In this document: piece by piece, positions 48,840 through 61,527 of the stretch | Position numbering within the stretch: position 1 is the stretch's first letter | Layout of the letters: each line of letters starts with the position of its first letter | Source: Caprella mutica | Taxonomy: Eukaryota > Arthropoda > Malacostraca > Amphipoda > Caprellidae | Direction: 5' to 3' | DNA length: 64,000 nucleotides | NCBI GenBank assembly: GCA_947561585.1 | Contig: CANNZV010000420.1 | Coordinates: 62,001 to 126,000 of the forward strand | Notes under the pieces: model-generated | Seen by the model: only the letters and a program-made list of their open reading frames with translations | Told to the model about the DNA's origin: nothing | Databases searched by the model: none | Position numbers and translations under genes: made by a program

Positions 48840-51100
48840 CAATTGTTCGTATAACTAGACAAAGTAATAAAAGATAAGTAATAAAACAGTAAATTCAAGA
48901 TCTCCTATAAAAATATAAATCTGTCTCGGGTTTAGACACCTATATTCCATCTACATATTCTTAGAGGAGAACCTCAAATTCTGAAATGTTCTAGAATTCA
49001 CTTGTTATGCATTCGAGAAGTAAGACAAAAAGAAGGTAATTTCAAACCAGAAACAGTAAATAGATCGACAAAAGAAATAATATGAAAGAAAAGGAGAAGA
49101 ATGGAGATAAGAACGATAACTGGTTGGAGTTTGAAAAATAATGAGAAAACTAGTCACAAAGTATTATATGAAAATGGATATGAAATAATCACCAGCTTCT
49201 TTTTAGAAAATTATGTATGAGGTTTGGACTGAAAAAAAATGAGATTGTGGTGGGCTGCAGTACACTGGTTGGAAATGGTATAGTTAGGTCTAGTGTTGGA
49301 ATCTACAACCTGTATCGATATTAAAGATTAAAAATAATGTATTAAAGAACCAGATATTATTCGTAACGAAACTATTTGAAATCGAATGAGAATTTGCTAT
49401 TGTATAAATAAATTTAGAAAATTAACATATATCATAGTGATATATAATTCAAACGAGAGCATATATAATTCAATTGTTCGTATAACTAGACAAAGTAATA
49501 AAAGATAAGTAATAAAACAGTAAATTCAAGATCTCCTATAAAAATATAAATCTGTCTCGGGTTTAGACACCTATCTTCTATCTACTTATTCTTAGAGGAG
49601 AACCTCAAATTCTGAAATGTTCTAGAATTCACTCATTATGCATTCGTAGAAGTAAGACAATGAAAAGGTAATTTCAAACCAGATACAGTAAATAGATCGA
49701 CAAAAGAAATAATATGAAAGAAAAGAAGAAGAACGGAGATAAGAACGATAACCGGTTGGAGTTTGAAAAATAACGAAAAAATTGGTCACAAAGTATTATA
49801 TGAAAATGGATATAAAATAATCACCAGCTTCTTTTCAGAAGATTATGTATGAGGTATGGACTGAAAAAAAAGGAGAATGTGGTGGGCTGTAGTAAACTGG
49901 TTGGAAATGGTATAGTTAGGTCTAATGTTGGAATCTACATCCTGTATCGATATTAAAGATTAAAATTAATGTATTAAAGAACCAGTTATTATTCGTAACG
50001 AAACTATTTGAAATCAAATAAGAATTTCTGTTGTATAAATAAATTTAGAAAATTAACATATATCATAGTGATATATAATTCAAACGAGAGCATATATAAT
50101 TCAATTGTTCGTATAACTAGACAAAGTAATAAAAGATAAGTAATAAAACAGTAAATTCAAGATCTCCTATAAAAATATAAATCTGTCTCGGGTTTAGACA
50201 CCTATATTCCATCTACATATTCTTAGAGGAGAACCTCAAATTCTGAAATGTTCTAGAATTCACTTGTTATGCATTCGAGAAGTAAGACAAAAAGAAGGTA
50301 ATTTCAAACCAGAAACAGTAAATAGATCGACAAAAGAAATAATATGAAAGAAAAGGAGAAGAATGGAGATAAGAACGATAACTGGTTGGAGTTTGAAAAA
50401 TAATGAGAAAACTAGTCACAAAGTATTATATGAAAATGGATATGAAATAATCACCAGCTTCTTTTTAGAAAATTATGTATGAGGTTTGGACTGAAAAAAA
50501 ATGAGATTGTGGTGGGCTGCAGTACACTGGTTGGAAATGGTATAGTTAGGTCTAGTGTTGGAATCTACAACCTGTATCGATATTAAAGATTAAAAATAAT
50601 GTATTAAAGAACCAGATATTATTCGTAACGAAACTATTTGAAATCGAATGAGAATTTGCTATTGTATAAATAAATTTAGAAAATTAACATATATCATAGT
50701 GATATATAATTCAAACGAGAGCATATATAATTCAATTGTTCGTATAACTAGACAAAGTAATAAAAGATAAGTAATAAAACAGTAAATTCAAGATCTCCTA
50801 TAAAAATATAAATCTGTCTCGGGTTTAGACACCTATCTTCTATCTACTTATTCTTAGAGGAGAACCTCAAATTCTGAAATGTTCTAGAATTCACTCATTA
50901 TGCATTCGTAGAAGTAAGACAATGAAAAGGTAATTTCAAACCAGATACAGTAAATAGATCGACAAAAGAAATAATATGAAAGAAAAGAAGAAGAACGGAG
51001 ATAAGAACGATAACCGGTTGGAGTTTGAAAAATAACGAAAAAATTGGTCACAAAGTATTATATGAAAATGGATATAAAATAATCACCAGCTTCTTTTCAG
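48840..51100. repeat. Local dimer expansion in the satellite (1262-bp step)
   Basis: Class C monomers starting at 49142 and 50404 and class A monomers at 49774 and 51036 alternate with a 1262-bp step. Four consecutive monomers carry CAAGATCTCC in place of CAAGCTCTCC (near 48896, 49527, 50158 and 50789), each creating an AGATCT site. The GCATTCGAGAAG variant recurs near 49008 and 50270. This is a short, recent two-monomer amplification. Confidence 0.75.
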
Positions 51101-54100
51101 AAGATTATGTATGAGGTTTGGACTGAAAAAAAAGGAGATTGTGGTGGGCTGTAGTAAACTGGTTGGAAATGATATAGTTAGGTCTAATGTTGAAATCTAC
51201 ATCCTGTATCGATATTGAAGATTAAAAATACTGTATTAAAGAATCAGATATTATACGTAACGAAACTATTTGAAATCAAATAAGAGTTTGCTGTTGTAAA
51301 AATAAATTTAGAAAATTAACATATATCATAGTGATATATAATTCAGACGAGAGCATGTAGAATTCAATTGTTCGTATAACTAGACAAAGTAATAAAACAT
51401 AAGTAATGAAACAGTAAATTCAAGCTCTCCTATAAAAATATAAATCTGTCTCGGATTTAGACACCTATATTCTATCTACTTATTATTTGAGGAGAACCTC
51501 AAATTCTGAAATGTTCTAGAATTCACTCATTATGCATTCGTAGAAGTAAGACAAAGAGAAGGTAATTACAAACCAGATACAGTAAATAGATCGACAAAAG
51601 AAATAATATGAAAGAAAAGGAGAAGAATGGAGATAAGAACGATAACCGGTTGGAGTTTGAAAAATAACGAGAAAACTGTTCACAAAGTATTATATGAAAA
51701 TGGATATAAAATAATCACCAGCTTCTTTTTAGAAGATTATGTATGAGGTTTGGACTGAAAAAAAGGAGAGTGTGGTGGCCTGTAGTAAACTGGTTGGAAA
51801 TGATATAGTTAGGTCTAATGTTGAAATCTACATCATGTATCGATATTGAAGATTAAAAATTCTGTATTATAGAATCAGATATTATACGTAACGAAACTAT
51901 TTGAAATCAAATAAGAGTTTGCTGTTGTAAAAATAAATTTAGAAAATTAACATATATCATAGTGATATATAATTCAAACGAGAGCATATAGAATTCAACT
52001 GTTCGTATAACTAGACAAAGTAATAAAAGATAAGAAATAAAACAGTAAATTCAAGCTCTCCTATAAAAATATAAATCTGTCTCGGGTTTAGACACCTATA
52101 TTCTATCTACTTATTCTTAAAGGAGAACCTCAAATTCTGAAATGTTCTAGAATTCACTCATTATGCATTCGTAGAAGTAAGACAAAGAGAAGGTAATTAC
52201 AAACCAGATACAGTAAATAGATTGACAAAAGAAATAATATGAAATAAAAGAAGAAGAATGGAGATAAGAACGATATCCGGTTGGAGTTTGAAAAATAACG
52301 TAAAAACTGGTCACAAAGTATATATGAAAATGGATATGAAATAATCATCAGCTTCTTTTCAGAAGATTATGTATGAGGTTTAGACTGAAAAAAAAGGAGA
52401 ATGTGGTGGGCTGTAGTAAACTGGTTGGAAATGGTATAGTTAGGTCTAATGTTGGAATCTACATCCTGTATCGATATTAAAGATTAAAATTAATGTATTA
52501 AAGAACCAGATATTATTCGTAACGAAACTATTTGAAATCAAATAAGAATTTCTGTTGTATAAATAAATTTAGAAAATTAACATATATCATAGTGATATAT
52601 AATTCAAACGAGAGCATATATAATTCAATTGTTCGTATAACTAGACAAAGTAATAAAACATAAGTAATAAAACAGTAAATTCAAGCTCTCCTTTAAAAAT
52701 ATAAATCTGTTTCGGGTTTAGAAAACTATATTCCATCTACTTATTCTTAGAGGAGAACCTCAAATTCTGAAATGTTCTAGAATTAACTTATTATGCATTC
52801 GTAGAAGTAAGACAAAGAGAAGGTAATTACAAACCAGATACAGTAAATAGATTGACAAAAGAAATAATATGAAAGAAAAGAAGAAGAATGAAGATAAGAA
52901 CGATATCCGGTTGGAGTTTGAAAAATAACGTAAAAACTGGTCACAAAGTGTATATGAAAATGGATATGAAATAATCACCAGCTTCTTTTCAGAAGATTAT
53001 GTATGAGGTTTGGACTGAAAAAAAAGGAGAATGTGGTGGGCTGTAATAAACTGGTTGGAAATGGTATAGTTAGGTCTAATGTTGGAATCTACATCCTGTA
53101 TCGATATTAAAGATTAAAATTAATGTATTAAAGAACCAGATATTATTCGTAACGAAACTATTTGAAATCAAATGAGAATTTCTGTTGTATAAATAAATTT
53201 AGAAAATTAACATATATCATAGTGATATATAATTCAAACGAGAGCATATAGAATTCAATTGTTCGTATAACTAGACAAAGTAATAAAACATAAGTAATAA
53301 AACAGTAAATTCAAGCTCTCCTATAAAAATATAAATCTGTTTCGGGTTTAGACACCTATATTCTATCTACTTATTCTTAGAGGAGAACCTCAAATTCTGA
53401 AATGTTCTAGAATTCACTCATTATGCATTCGTAGAAGTAAGACAAAGAGAAGGTAATTACAAACCAGATACAGTAAATAGATTGACAAAAGAAATAATAT
53501 GAAAGAAAAGAAGAAGAACGGAGATAAGAACGATAACCGGTTGGAGTTTGAAAAATAACGAAAAAATTGGTCACAAAGTATTATATGAAAATGGATATGA
53601 AATAATCACCAGCTTCTTCTTAGAAGATTATGTATGAGGTTTGGACTGAAAAAAATGAGATTATGGTGAGCTGCAGTACACTGGTTGGAAATGGTATAGT
53701 TAGGTCTAGTGTTGGAATCTACAACCTGTATCGATATTAAAGATTAAAAATAATGTATTAAAGAACCAGATATTATTCGTAACGAAACTATTTGAAATCA
53801 AATAAGAATTTTCTGTTGTATAGATAAATTTAGAAAATTACCATATATCATAGTGATATATAATTCAATCGAGAGCATATAGAATTCAATTGTTCGTATA
53901 ACTAGACAAAGTAATAAAACATAAGTAATAAAACAGTAAATTCAAGCTCTCCTATAAAAATATAAATCTGTTTCGGGTTTAGACACCTATCTTCTATCTA
54001 TTTATTCTTAGAGGAGAACCTCAAATTCTGAAATGTTCTAGAATTCACTCATTATGCATTCGTAGAAGTAAGACAATGAGAAGGTAATTTCAAACCAGAT

Positions 54101-54589
54101 ACAGTAAATAGATAGACAAAAGAAATAATATGAAAGAAAAGAAGAAGAACGGAGATAAGAACGATAACCGGTTGGAGTTTGAAAAATAACGAAAAAATTT
54201 GTCACAAAGTATTATATGAAAATGGATATGAAATAATCACCAGCTTCTTTTCAGAAGATCATGTATGAGGTTTGGACTGAAAAAAAAGGAGAATGTGGTG
54301 GGCTGTAGTAAACTGGTTGGAAATGGTATAGTTAGGTCTAATGTTGGAATCTACATCCTGTATCGATATTAAAGATTAAAATTAATGTATTAAAGAACCA
54401 GATATTATTCGTAACGAAACTATTTGAAATCAAATAAGAATTTCTGTTGTATAAATAAATTTAGAAAATTAACATATATCATAGTGATATATAATTCAAA
54501 CGAGAGCATATAGAATTCAATTGTTCGTATAACTAGACAAAGTAATAAAACATAAGTAATAAAACAGTAAATTCAAGCTCTCCTTTAAA

Positions 54590-57060
54590 AATATAATTCT
54601 GTCTCGGGTTTAGAAAACTATATTCCATCTACTTATTCTTAAAGGAGAACCTCAAATTCTGAAATGTTCTAGAATTCACTTATTATGCATCCGTAGAAGT
54701 AAGACAAAGAGAAGGTAATTACTAACCAGATACAGTAAATAGATTGACAAAAGAAATAATATGAAAGAAAAGAAGAAGAACGGAGATAAGAACGATAACC
54801 GGTTGGAGTTTGAAAAATAACGAAAAAATTGGTCACAAAGTATTATATAAAATGGATATGAAATAATCACCAGCTTCTTCTTAGAAAATTATATATGAGG
54901 TTTGGACTGAAAAGAAGGAGATTGTGGTGGGCTGTAGTAAACTGGTTGGAAATGGTATAGTTAGGTCTAATGTTGGAATCTACAACCTGTATCGATATTA
55001 AAGATTAAAAATAATGTATTGAAGAACCAGATATTATTCGTAACGAAACTATTTGAAATCAAATAAGAATTTTCTGTTGTATAAATAAATTTAGAAAATT
55101 AACATATATCATAGTGATATATAATTCAAACGAGAGCATATAGAATTCAATTGTTCGTATAACTAGACAAAGTAATAAAACATAAGTAATAAAACAGTAA
55201 ATTCAAGCTCTCCTATAAAAATATAAATCTGTTTCGGGTTTAGACACCTATATTCTATCTACTTATTCTTAGAGGAGAACCTCAAATTCTGAAATGTTCT
55301 AGAATTCACTCATTATGCATTCGTAGAAGTTAGACAAAGAGAAGGTGATTTCAAACCAGAAACAGTAAATAGATCGACAAAAGAAATAATATGAAAGAAA
55401 AGGAGAAGAATGGAGATAAGAACGATAACCGGTTGGAGTTTGAAAAATAACGAGAAAACTGTTCACAAAGTATTGTATGAAAATGGATATAAAATAATCA
55501 CCAGCTTCTTTTTAGAAGATTATGTATGAGGTTTGGACTGAAAAAAAGGAGATTGTGGTGGGCTGTAGTACACTGGTTGAAACGGTATAGTTAGGTCTAA
55601 TGTTGAAATCTACATCCTGTATCGATATTAAAGATTGAAAATACTGTATTAAAGAACCAGATATTATTCGTAACTAAACTATTTGAAATCAAATAAGAAT
55701 TTTCTGTTGTATAAATAAATTTAGAAAATTAACATATATCATAGTGATATATAATTCAAACAAGAGCATATAGAATTCAATTGTTCGTATAACTAGACAA
55801 AGTAATAAAACATAAGTAATAAAACAGTAAATTCAAGCTCTCCTTTAAAAATATAGATCTGTCTCGGGTTTAGACAACTATATTCCATCTACTTATTCTT
55901 AGAGGAGAACCTCAAATTCTGAAATGTTCTAGAATTCATTTATTATGCATTCGTAGAAGTAAGACAAAGAGAAGGTAATTACAAACGAGATACAGTAAAT
56001 AGATTGACAAAAGAAATAATATGAAAGAAAAGAAGAAGAACGGAGATAAGAACGATAACCGGTTGGAGTTTGAAAAATAACGAAAAAATTGGTCACAAAG
56101 TATTATATGAAAATGGATATGAAATAATCACCAGCTTCTTTTTAGAAGATTATGTATGAGGTTTGGACTGAAAAAAAATGAGATTGTGGTGGGCTATAGT
56201 ACACTGGTTGGAAATGGTATAGTTAGGTCTAATGTTGAAATCTACATCCTGTATCGATATTAAAGATTGAAAATACTGTATTAAAGAACCAGATATTATT
56301 CGTAACGAAACTATTTGAAATCAAATGAGAATTTGCTGTTGTATAAATAAATTTAGAAAATTAACATATATCATAGTGATATATAATTCAAACGAGAGCA
56401 TATAGAATTCAACTGTTCGTATAACTAGACAAAGTAATAAAAGATAAGAAATAAAACAGTAAATTCAAGCTCTCCTATAAAAATATTAATCTGTCTCGGG
56501 TTTAGACACCTATATTCTATCTACTTATTCTTAAAGGAGAACCTCAAATTCTGAAATGTTCTAGAATTCACTCATTATGCATTCGTAGAAGTAAGACAAA
56601 GAGAAGGTAATTACAAACCAGATACAGTAAATAGATTGACAAAAGAAATAATATGAAATAAAAGAAGAAGAATGGAGATAAGAACGATATCCGGTTGGAG
56701 TTTGAAAAATAACGTAAAAACTGGTCACAAAGTATATATGAAAATGGATATGAAATAATCACCAGCTTCTTTTCAGAAGATTATGTATGAGGTTTGGACT
56801 GAAAAAAAAGGAGAATGTGGTGGGCTGTAGTAAACTGGTTGGAAATGGTATAGTTAGGTCTAATGTTGGAATTTACATCCTGTATCGATATTAAAGATTT
56901 AAATTAATGTATTAAAGAACCAGATATTATTCGTAACGAAACTATTTGAAATCAAATAAGAATTTCTGTTGTATAAATAAATTTAGAAAATTAACATATA
57001 TCATAGTGATATATAATTCAAACGAGAGCATATAGAATTCAATTGTTCGTATAACTAGAC
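54590..57060. repeat. Duplicated satellite block (11-monomer offset), copy 1
   Basis: Matches 61528-64000 at an offset of exactly 6938 bp (11 monomers; starts 54821 and 61759, 56713 and 63651). Private shared marks are TTATGCATCCGTAG, TATTATATAAAATGG, GTAGAAGTTAGAC, TCAAACAAGAGC, TATAGATCTGTC and the class D monomer. Copy 2 runs off the window end. Confidence 0.85.
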
Positions 57061-60000
57061 AAAGTAATAAAACATAAGTAATAAAACAGTAAATTCAAGC
57101 TCTCCTTTAAAAATATAAATCTGTTTCGGGTTTAGAAAACTATATTCCATCTACTTATTCTTAGAGGAGAACCTCAAATTCTGAAATGTTCTAGAATTAA
57201 CTTATTATGCATTCGTAGAAGTAAGACAAAGAGAAGGTAATTACAAACCAGATACAGTAAGTAGATTGACAAAAGAAATAATATGAAAGAAAAGAAGAAG
57301 AACGGAGATAAGAACGATAACCGGTTGGAGTTTGAAAAATAACGAAAAAATTGGTCACTAAGTATTATATGAAAATGGATATGAAATAATCACCAGCTTC
57401 TTTTCAGAAGATTATGTATGAGGTTTGGACTGAAAAAAAATGAGATTGTGGTGGGCTGTAGTACACTGGTTGAAACGGTATAGTTAGGTCTAATGTTGAA
57501 ATCTACATCCTGTATCGATATTTAAGATTGAAAATACTGTATTAAAGAACCAGATATTATTCGTAACGAAACTATTTGAAATCAAATGAGAATTTGCTAT
57601 TGTATAAATAAATTTAGAAAATTAACATATATCATAGTGATATATAATTCAAACGAGAGCATATAGAATTCAATTGTTCGTATAACTAGACAAAGTAATA
57701 AAAGATAAGTAATAAAACAGTAAATTCAAGCTCTCCTATAAAAATATAAATCTGTATCGGGTTTAGACACCTATATTCCATCTACATATTCTTAGAGGAG
57801 AACCTCAAATTCTGAAATGTTCTAGAATTCACTTGTTATGCATTCGAGATGTAAGACAAAAAGAAGGTAATTTCAAACCAGAAACAGTAAATAGATTGAC
57901 AAAAGAAATAATATGAAAGAAAAGGAGAAGAATGGAGATAAGAACGATAACTGGTTGGAGTTTGAAAAATAATGAGAAAACTAGTCACAAAGTATTATAT
58001 GAAAATGGATATGAAATAATCACCAGCTTCTTTTTAGAAAATTATGTATGAGGTTTGGACTGAAAAAAAATGAGATTGTGGTGGGCTGCAGTACACTGGT
58101 TGGAAATGGTATAGTTAGGTCTAGTGTTGGAATCTACAACCTGTATCGATATTAAAGATTAAAAATAATGTATTAAAGAACCAGATATTATTCGTAACGA
58201 AACTATTTGAAATCAGAAAAGAATTTTCTGTTGTATAAATAAATTTAGAAAATTAACATATATCATAGTGATATATAATTCAATCGAGAGCATATAGAGT
58301 TCAATTGTTCGTATAACTAGACAAAGTAATAAAACATAAGTAATAAAACAGTAAATTCAAGCTCTCCTATAAAAATATAAATCTGTTTCGGGTTTAGACA
58401 CCTATCTTCTATCTACTTATTCTTAGAGGAGAACCTCAAATTCTGAAATGTTCTAGAATTCACTCATTATGCATTCGTAGAAGTAAGACAATGAAAAGGT
58501 AATTTCAAACCAGATACAGTAAATAGATCGACAAAAGAAATAATATGAAAGAAAAGAAGAAGAACGGAGATAAAAACGATAACCGGTTGGAGTTTGAAAA
58601 ATAACGAAAAAATTGGTCACAAAGTATTATATGAAAATGGATATAAAATAATCACCAGCTTCTTTTCAGAAGATTATGTATGAGGTTTGGACTGAAAAAA
58701 AGGAGAATGTGGTGGGCTGTAGTAAACTGGTTGGAAATGGTATAGTTAGGTCTAATGTTGGAATCTACATCCTGTATCGATATTAAAGATTAAAATTAAT
58801 GTATTAAAGAACCAGTTATTATTCGTAACGAAACTATTTGAAATCAAATAAGAATTTCTGTTGTATAAATAAATTTAGAAAATTAACATATATCATAGTG
58901 ATATATAATTCAAACGAGAGCATATAGAATTCAATTGTTCGTATAACTAGACAAAGTAATAAAACATAAGTAATAAAACTGTAAATTCAAGCTCTCCTTT
59001 AAAAATATAAATCTGTCTCGGGTTTAGAAAACTATATTCCATCTACTTATTCTTAGAGGAGAACCTCAAATTCTGAAATGTTCTAGAATTCACTCATTAT
59101 GCATTCGTAGAAGTAAGACAGAGAGAAGGTAATTTCAAACCAGAAACAGTAAATAGATCGACAAAAGAAATAATATGAAAGAAAAGGAGAAGAATGGAGA
59201 TGAGAACGATAACCGGTTGGAGTTTGAAAAATAACGATAAAGCTGTTCACAAAGTATTATATGAAAATGGATATAAAATAATCACCAGCTTCTTTTTAGA
59301 AGATTATGTATGAGGTTTGGACTGAAAAAAGGAGATTGTGGTGGGTTGTAGTAAACTGGTTGGAAATGGTATAGTTAGGTCTAATGTTGGAATCTACAAC
59401 CTGTATCGATATTAAAGATTAAAAATAATGTATTAAAGAACCAGATATTATTCGTAACGAAACAATTTGAAATCAAATAAGAATTTTCTGTTGTATAAAT
59501 AAATATAGAAAATAAACATATATCATAGTGATATATAATTCAAACGAGAGCATATAGAATTCAATTGTTCGTATAACTAGACAAAGTAATAAAACATAAG
59601 TAATAAAACAGTAAATTCAAGCTTTCCTATAAAAATATAAATCTGTTTCGGGTTTAGACACCTATATTCTATCTACTTATTCTTAGAGGAGAACCTCAAA
59701 TTCTGAAATGTTCTAGAATTCACTCATTATGCATTCGTAGAAGTAAGACAATGAAAAGGTAATTTCAAACCAGAAACAGTAAATAGATCGACAAAAGAAA
59801 TAATATGAAAGAAAAGGAGAAGAATGGAGATAAGAACGATAACTGGTTGGAGTTTGAAAAATAATGAGAAAACTAGTCACAAAGTATTATATGAAAATGG
59901 ATATGAAATAATCACCAGCTTCTTTTTAGGAAATTATGTATGAGGTTTGGACTGAAAAAAAATGAGATTGTGGTGGGCTGCAGTACACTGGTTGGAAATG

Positions 60001-60185
60001 GTATAGTTAGGTCTAGTGTTGGAATCTACAACCTGTATCGATATTAAAGATTAAAAGTAATGTATTAAAGAACCAGTTATTATTCGTAACGAAACTATTT
60101 GAAATCGAATGAGAATTTGCTATTGTATAAATAAATTTAGAAAATTAACATATATCATAGTGATATATAATTCAAACGAGAGCAT
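56815..60185. repeat. Duplicated satellite block (18-monomer offset), copy 2
   Basis: Counterpart of 45460-48830. Homology ends near 60185, where this copy continues with CATATAGAATTC and CTCCTTTAAA while the other has CATATATAATTC and GATCTCC. That marks a recombination boundary inside a monomer. Confidence 0.8.
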
Positions 60186-61527
60186 ATAGAATTCAATTGT
60201 TCGTATAACTAGACAAAGTAATAAAACATAAGTAATAAAACAGTAAATTCAAGCTCTCCTTTAAAAATATAAATCTGTTTCGGGTTTAGAAAACTATATT
60301 CCATCTACTTATTCTTAGAGGAGAACCTCAAATTCTGAAATGTTCTAGAATTAACTTATTATGCATTCGTAGAAGTAAGACAAAGAGAAGGTAATTACAA
60401 ACCAGATACAGTAAGTAGATTGACAAAAGAAATAATATGAAAGAAAAGAAGAAGAACGGAGATATGAACGATAACCGGTTGGAGTTTGAAAAATAACGAA
60501 AAAATTGGTCACTAAGTATTATATGAAAATGGATATGAAATAATCACCAGCTTCTTTTCAGAAGATTATGTATGAGGTTTGGACTGAAAAAAAATGAGAT
60601 TGTGGTGGGCTGTAGTACACTGGTTGAAACGGTATAGTTAGGTCTAATGTTGAAATCTACATCCTGTATCGATATTTAAGATTGAAAATACTGTATTAAA
60701 GAACCAGATATTATTCGTAACGAAACTATTTGAAATCAAATGAGAATTTGCTATTGTATAAATAAATTTAGAAAATTAACATATATCATAGTGATATATA
60801 ATTCAAACGAGAGCATATAGAATTCAATTGTTCGTATAACTAGACAAAGTAATAAAAGATAAGTAATAAAACAGTAAATTCAAGCTATCCTATAAAAATA
60901 TAAATCTGTATCGGGTTTAGACACCTATATTCCATCTACATATTCTTAGAGGAGAACCTCAAATTCTGAAATGTTCTAGAATTCACTTGTTATGCATTCG
61001 AGATGTAAGACAAAAAGAAGGTAATTTCAAACCAGAAACAGTAAATAGATTGACAAAAGAAATAATATGAAAGAAAAGGAGAAGAATGGAGATAAGAACG
61101 ATAACTGGTTGGAGTTTGAAAAATAATGAGAAAACTAGTCACAAAGTATTATATGAAAATGGATATGAAATAATCACCAGCTTCTTTTTAGAAAATTATG
61201 TATGAGGTTTGGACTGAAAAAAAATGAGATTGTGGTGGGCTGCAGTACACTGGTTGGAAATGGTATAGTTAGGTCTAGTGTTGGAATCTACAACCTGTAT
61301 CGATATTAAAGATTAAAAATAATGTATTAAAGAACCAGATATTATTCGTAACGAAACTATTTGAAATCAGAAAAGAATTTTCTGTTGTATAAATAAATTT
61401 AGAAAATTAACATATATCATAGTGATATATAATTCAATCGAGAGCATATAGAGTTCAATTGTTCGTATAACTAGACAAAGTAATAAAACATAAGTAATAA
61501 AACAGTAAATTCAAGCTCTCCTTTAAA

